Below, in pieces: positions 54,201 through 60,200 of a stretch of 64,000 nt of DNA; positions within the stretch are counted from its first letter, which is position 1, and the number at the start of each line of letters is the position of its first letter. The translations under genes were made by a program, and so were the position numbers. The notes under the pieces were generated by a model that was given only the letters and a program-made list of their open reading frames with translations, ran no database searches and was not told where the DNA came from. The stretch lies in the NCBI GenBank assembly GCA_021292105.1, contig CM037870.1:50408747-50472746 (forward strand), written 5' to 3'. This DNA comes from Anadara kagoshimensis. Its lineage: Eukaryota; Mollusca; Bivalvia; Arcoida; Arcidae.

Positions 54201-57200
54201 GATATACCACGGGTAATCATTAACATGCGGCGAATACATCACTCGGTAGCAAAGCCACCTCGTGATATATTCTTCCGCATGTGAACTCCGGCCCATGTAT
54301 TATTCGACGATATACCACGGGTAAATGTTGATTATTTCTTAATTTTATTTAAAATTTATAGTAAAAATGTGTGAACACAACTTGTTATGATGAGACTTAT
54401 CACTTGTTCATTGTTGGAGGCAGTGTTCAGTAATCAAAGTGGATGTGTAAGTGTAGTCATGTTACATCTAGTTATATATGAGAATACGTCAGTGGAAAAA
54501 GCTTTTTAATTCATAAGCCTGGGTGGGAAAAGGTTTTTAATTCATATTATGTCCATGCTTTTTGTCACGAACTGGATATTAAAAGTTAATTCAAAATATG
54601 TTTTTTAATCTTTTTTAATCAATCTGAAACCGTGGTAACTGGTACCTTTATATCTTTACAGAATCATCTCCTGCCTAGATAAACCTCACAATGTTGGATT
54701 TTAATAATTATTACCAGGTATATGTACTTTTATTAATATTAAATTCTCATCCCACACAACTTGATGGTGAGTGAAGTTTATTTACAATTTGAAAAGATAG
54801 AAATATCAAACTTTACATATAAAATAATGATGACTTGATACCTACAACACCAGAAAATTAAACACCTGTGTCACACAGTGATGTTTGCCCTAATCTTAAC
54901 CAACACTATGGTACATGCATGGTATATCAAAGGTGAAAATGATGGTACTGCACCTTTAATAGGCCATAGGTTGAAATTAGACTATAGTTACTGATGTGGC
55001 AAAGTTAAACTATGCAAATTTTCATTTATTCATGACCAGATAAAAATTATTACCTCTAAGAATAAATCTAAAAAAATACATTGATGTATGACACTGAGGT
55101 ATGACATAAGGTCTTCTATAGAGCTGACCCCAGTGTTATGACATAAGGTCTTCAGTACCACTGACACCATTGTAATGAAATTGAGGTATGACATAAGGTC
55201 TTCTGTAGAGTTATCATCAGAGGTATGACTTAAGGTCTCCGGTAGAATTAGCATAGAGGTATGACATCGAGGTATGACATAAAGTCTTCTGTAGAGCTGA
55301 CCCCAGAGTTATGACATAAGGTCTTCTGTCGAGTTAACCTCAGAGATATTACATTAGGTCTTCTATAGAGTTAAATGTCAGACATATGACAAACAGATGT
55401 ATAAACGATAAAGTTAACCTCACTGGTAAGACATATAGAGGTACGACATAAGGTCTCTGTAGAGTTAACCTCAGAGGTATGACATACATAGGTATGACAT
55501 AAAGTCTTTGATAGAGCTAACCTTACTTGTATGACAGACAGAGGTATGACAAAAAGTCTTCTATAGAGTTATTTTCAGAGTTATGACATACAGATGTATG
55601 ACATAAGGTCTTCTGTAGAGTTAACCTCAGAGGTATGCCATACAGATGTATGACATAAGGTCTTCTGTAGAGTTAACCTCAGAGGTATGACATTTATAGG
55701 TATGACATATGGTCTTCTGTAGAGTTGACCTCCCTGGTGTGACATACTGAGGTATGACATATGGTCTTCTGTAGAGTTATTCTCAGAGGTATGACATAGA
55801 GATGTATGACATAAGGTCTTCTGTAGAGTTAACCTCAGAGGTATGTCATACAGATGTATGACATATGGTCTTCTGTAGAGTTAACCTCAGAGGTATGACA
55901 TATAGAGGTATGACATGTGGTCTTCTGTAGAGTTGACCTCCCTTATGTGACATACAGAGGTATGACATAAGGTCTTCCACCGAGTCAACCTCAGAGGTAT
56001 GACATACAGAGGTATGACATAAGGTCTTCTGTAGAGTTAACCTCAGAGGTATGACATATAGAGGTATGACATATGGTCTTCTGTAGAGTTGACCTCCCTG
56101 GTATGACATATAGAGGTATGACATATGGTCTTCTGTAGAGTTGACCTCCCTGGTATGACATATAGAGGTATGACATATGGTCTTCTGTAGAGTTGACCTC
56201 CCTGGTATGACATATAGAGGTATGACATATGGTCTTCTGTAGAGTTAACTTCACTGGTATGACATATAGAGGTATGACATATGGTCTTCCACTGAGTCAA
56301 CCTCAGAGGTTATGACACAATGTTTTCTATCTTCTATAAGCATAAGTATTTCAGTAAATAATTTGCTAAAAAGAAATCTGTGAGCTACTGCTCACTTAGT
56401 ATACTCCTGCTATTAACATTTAAAATGGTACTTGCTGCATGGGAACTTATACTGAGCTCCCATACAAAATTTCAAGTGGCTGTGTTAAGTAGTTGCTGAG
56501 AAAACTGTTATTGAAATTTTTGTATATGACAGACAGAAGGACAGATGTAAACCAGAATACCCCCTCTTTTTTCATGCGGGGGTATAATTATTGTTTAATT
56601 AATGATTGCCTTAATGTATGTTTTGTGTATGAGCCCTGTCTAATATATACTAGAAAATCATACATATATACACAATAAATAAACCACTCATAAACTATAC
56701 TACAACACTAAAAATATACAAACAATATCAAAAATAAAATTATCCCTACCAATGCCAGAAGATTCGCAAAAACAGTAGCATCAAGATTTTGTTGAGTCTC
56801 TGTCTGACGAAAATTGTTTTTTAGTTCCTTCAACATGACGGAGCACCTATTACATAATGCCACATGATCAGGATTCTCTTTTTTGGCTTTTTTTGACATT
56901 ACTACCATCTCATCTTGTTTATCATTTTCACAAACATTGCACATTTTATATATTCCTTTCCATTTTGGAAATATCGTAAAAATTGGCCGTGGTGGTTCAT
57001 CGTCATAAATATCATCATAAGAATCAACTATGGATAAATTTAAATTATCAATAATAACATTGTCAAAATTATTTTTAGAAATCGCTTTCTTAACGTTGTG
57101 TCTTCCTTTTGTGTTACCCATGATGCTAGTATTTGGGACTTTTACCATTCTCTTAGCATAATATAGTGTTTCAATTCTTCCAGCTCGATGTACATTTTTA

Positions 57201-60200
57201 TCTTTTGATGTATCACTCTGCACACACCCATTTCAAGGTAGCACACACCTGGATTCAGAAGAAAATATTAAATACCTAGGTATTTACTAGCATTAGGAGA
57301 AACAACTTTGACATTTTTGTATTAATAATCTCAAACCTATGTTGAGAGAAATCAATTTCTGCTGAAGATACTATATACAGGTAGTATATAATATATATGT
57401 TAGTTCTTGCGTTGTCATGGTAATCACTACATCAAAATTAAAATGTTCCAATTTATCTTTTTCTCTGTCAATGGTATTAACATCTAAGTCATGTGAATAA
57501 CATTTTCAACATTTCCTGCCATATGAAGCACTTTGAGTCTCAGGTAAGTAAGTCTATAATAACTGCAGTTTGATCTTTATCTGCAGACAAGAAGCACCAA
57601 TTAAGCTAATGAGAGGAACTTGATGTACCATTAAAATGGTAGAAATTCATTTCACACTTTTCAGATTTGAGTAAGATTAGGTAAAAATCCTAAGACTCGC
57701 AGAAGATCAGAACATTTGTTTAAAACAAATGAACAATGGAATTTGGACATTTGTTCCAGCTAGACCAAGGCTTGTCCTTCTATACAGAGTAACATGTATA
57801 ATACCCGGTAAGCTAGATTAATTGCTGAGGTATAAATCCAAATACTGCATGAAGATCCAAATGTAATTCCTATTTTTCTCTTATTTAAAACAAATTAACA
57901 ATGGGATATTGGGCATTTGTCCGAGAACATCACTTGTCATTATATCTATATGTACAATAAACTAGAATTTTAATCATAATGTTACCTGGTTAACAGCAAA
58001 ACATAACAGTTTTTCTTTACAAAAATTATAACACCTTGGAGCTCATTCCTAATTACTGTACATCAAAGTCTGATACACTAAATACAGATAAAAAGACTAA
58101 ATAACTGACCAAAACATGGGCACCTTAAAGTGTGAACCTGCACAACACATCTCCTGCATAGCCAGTAAAATGATCAAATGACAGTCAATTTTACTCCATT
58201 GAATGGTTTTAAAGCTGTTTTAGACTAATAACCTATAAATTACAACAATATAGACATATAAGCCTCTCCTTTATTCCAGTTTGTAAGAAGTGTTGTCCAA
58301 TGAAATACCCTGACATTTTACAATGTAAACCATATGGGATTGGTAGATTAATACACATTCTATATGTTTTTCGGTTACACAGGAAATAACAATGTTTCAA
58401 AGTTCAGAATAAAGTTCAAAGTGTCACAAACTGCACACACTTTCACCATTTCTGGTTCTGTGTGGGTGAGGAGATGCAAGCAAACTATCAAACATGCACG
58501 TGTATGTGCCAGTTTTTGGTCTCTTTAATATACATGTACATTGTATATAAATGAGAAACAGAACCACACATGTGGCATTTTTGATATCTTAAATTTGAGA
58601 ACCTTCAAGTATAGTATATAAAATGATATGTAAATTCATTTCAACACCAAGAATTCCAATGTACAGGTCAGCATACAGTCCAACCGGCCTTAAAGGCCAC
58701 CTCTATATAAGGGCCACCTGCTTATAAAGGCCAGTAGAATTGTATCCCAATTGTTCTTTATTCATATTATTTGAACCTGTATTTTAAGACCACCTGTCCA
58801 TAGAGGCCACTTTTAGGGATTCCCTTGGGTGACCTTTATAGACATGTATTATTACAGCACATTAGAAAAAATAAAAAAATACAATATGATTTGTAATCTT
58901 GTTTGGATGAAGTGATCAGGGTGAATAAAACACCCTCTGGAAACATCATATCCCCTCCACCCACCTCCAAATGTGACTGCCAAGTTTCATATTGCAGCAA
59001 AACCTTATTTGATTCCTTGTCACTCTCTAGTTAGTAAAATTTTTGCATGATAAAGGGGTTTGGTGATAAGTTGAGGGATGTTGATAAAGAAAAACAGAGA
59101 AGAAATGGATTTCGAGTATATGATGATAAGTGACCTGGCAAAGATATCAAGGGGTATTATAACGACGTTTTACTGTACATGCAACCAATATTATACGGTG
59201 TCAGCTGATGAAGCAGATTTCAACCAAGTAAAATTGTTGATGTTTATAACTATTCATTATAATAAAAAAATTTAGTGCCCTTTAGTGACATTACATGTCC
59301 TCAGGAATGTATTTCTTGAACAAATAAATCAGTATGTTTGTTTTTGATGTACCATTTTCTTAATAGCAATAAACTTTATGTATAATAATACCAGTGTTGG
59401 GAGTTGGTTTTATTTTCATAATCCATGATTAGTTCAGTAAATGATCGATAATTAGTTACCAAATACATGCTAATAATGGTTGTAGCACTTCATTTGATTT
59501 TCTTTCGAATCATTTTTTATTTCAGCACGTTAAAACTACTAGCATACATGTGTAACAGGAAAGAGAAAAATACAGGGTCAGACCAGGGATCGAACCCGGG
59601 ACCTCCTGCACTACAGGCGAGTGCTCTACCACTGAGCTACCCAGGCCGCTACATTCCTCCCTTCCTTTTTTCGATTCAACACCCTTAAATGGAAACCACC
59701 AGGTTTCAACCTGGGACCAACCTGTTAGTCGGCCACTTCCCTGGGTCGGACCTGGGATTGAACCCGGGACCTCCTGCACTAAAGGCGAGTGCTCTACCAC
59801 TGAGCTATCCAGACATCTACACATGTATGGACCAAGCAAGAAATACACAACTTGTCCTTGGATTGAGCGAGCGATACACAAAAAGTTACGGGCCTTCAAC
59901 AAAACATCATGATATATATGATTATGATTTCACAGATTGGGTTTGGTTTAATGAAATAAAACCTCTTAAGTTACTTATGTACCAGGCAATATCAAGATTT
60001 ATTGACTGTCCTCTGCCAGGATATAGACCTGGTGCTCAGGCCATATCAAAATGAAGGTTAATATCCTGGCCCTCAGCCAGTCCATAAATTTTGATAGTAC
60101 CCTGTACAAATATAACTATTGCCTAAGTATTTTCTAAAGTGTGTCTAGGCTGAAAAACTTTGTCGGTTCATGTGTCACTTGTCAGTGGTTTTCTGCAGAT

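Noticed and set aside
55846-56300. Overlapping ORFs with repeated CHTSICHT / VIPLYVIP
   Set aside because: They are frames through the 52-bp minisatellite. No start context or splice sites.
59573-59820. Two tRNA genes on the minus strand
   Set aside because: A and B boxes are present, but the acceptor stems do not pair and the copies differ at the anticodon, so they are SINE heads.
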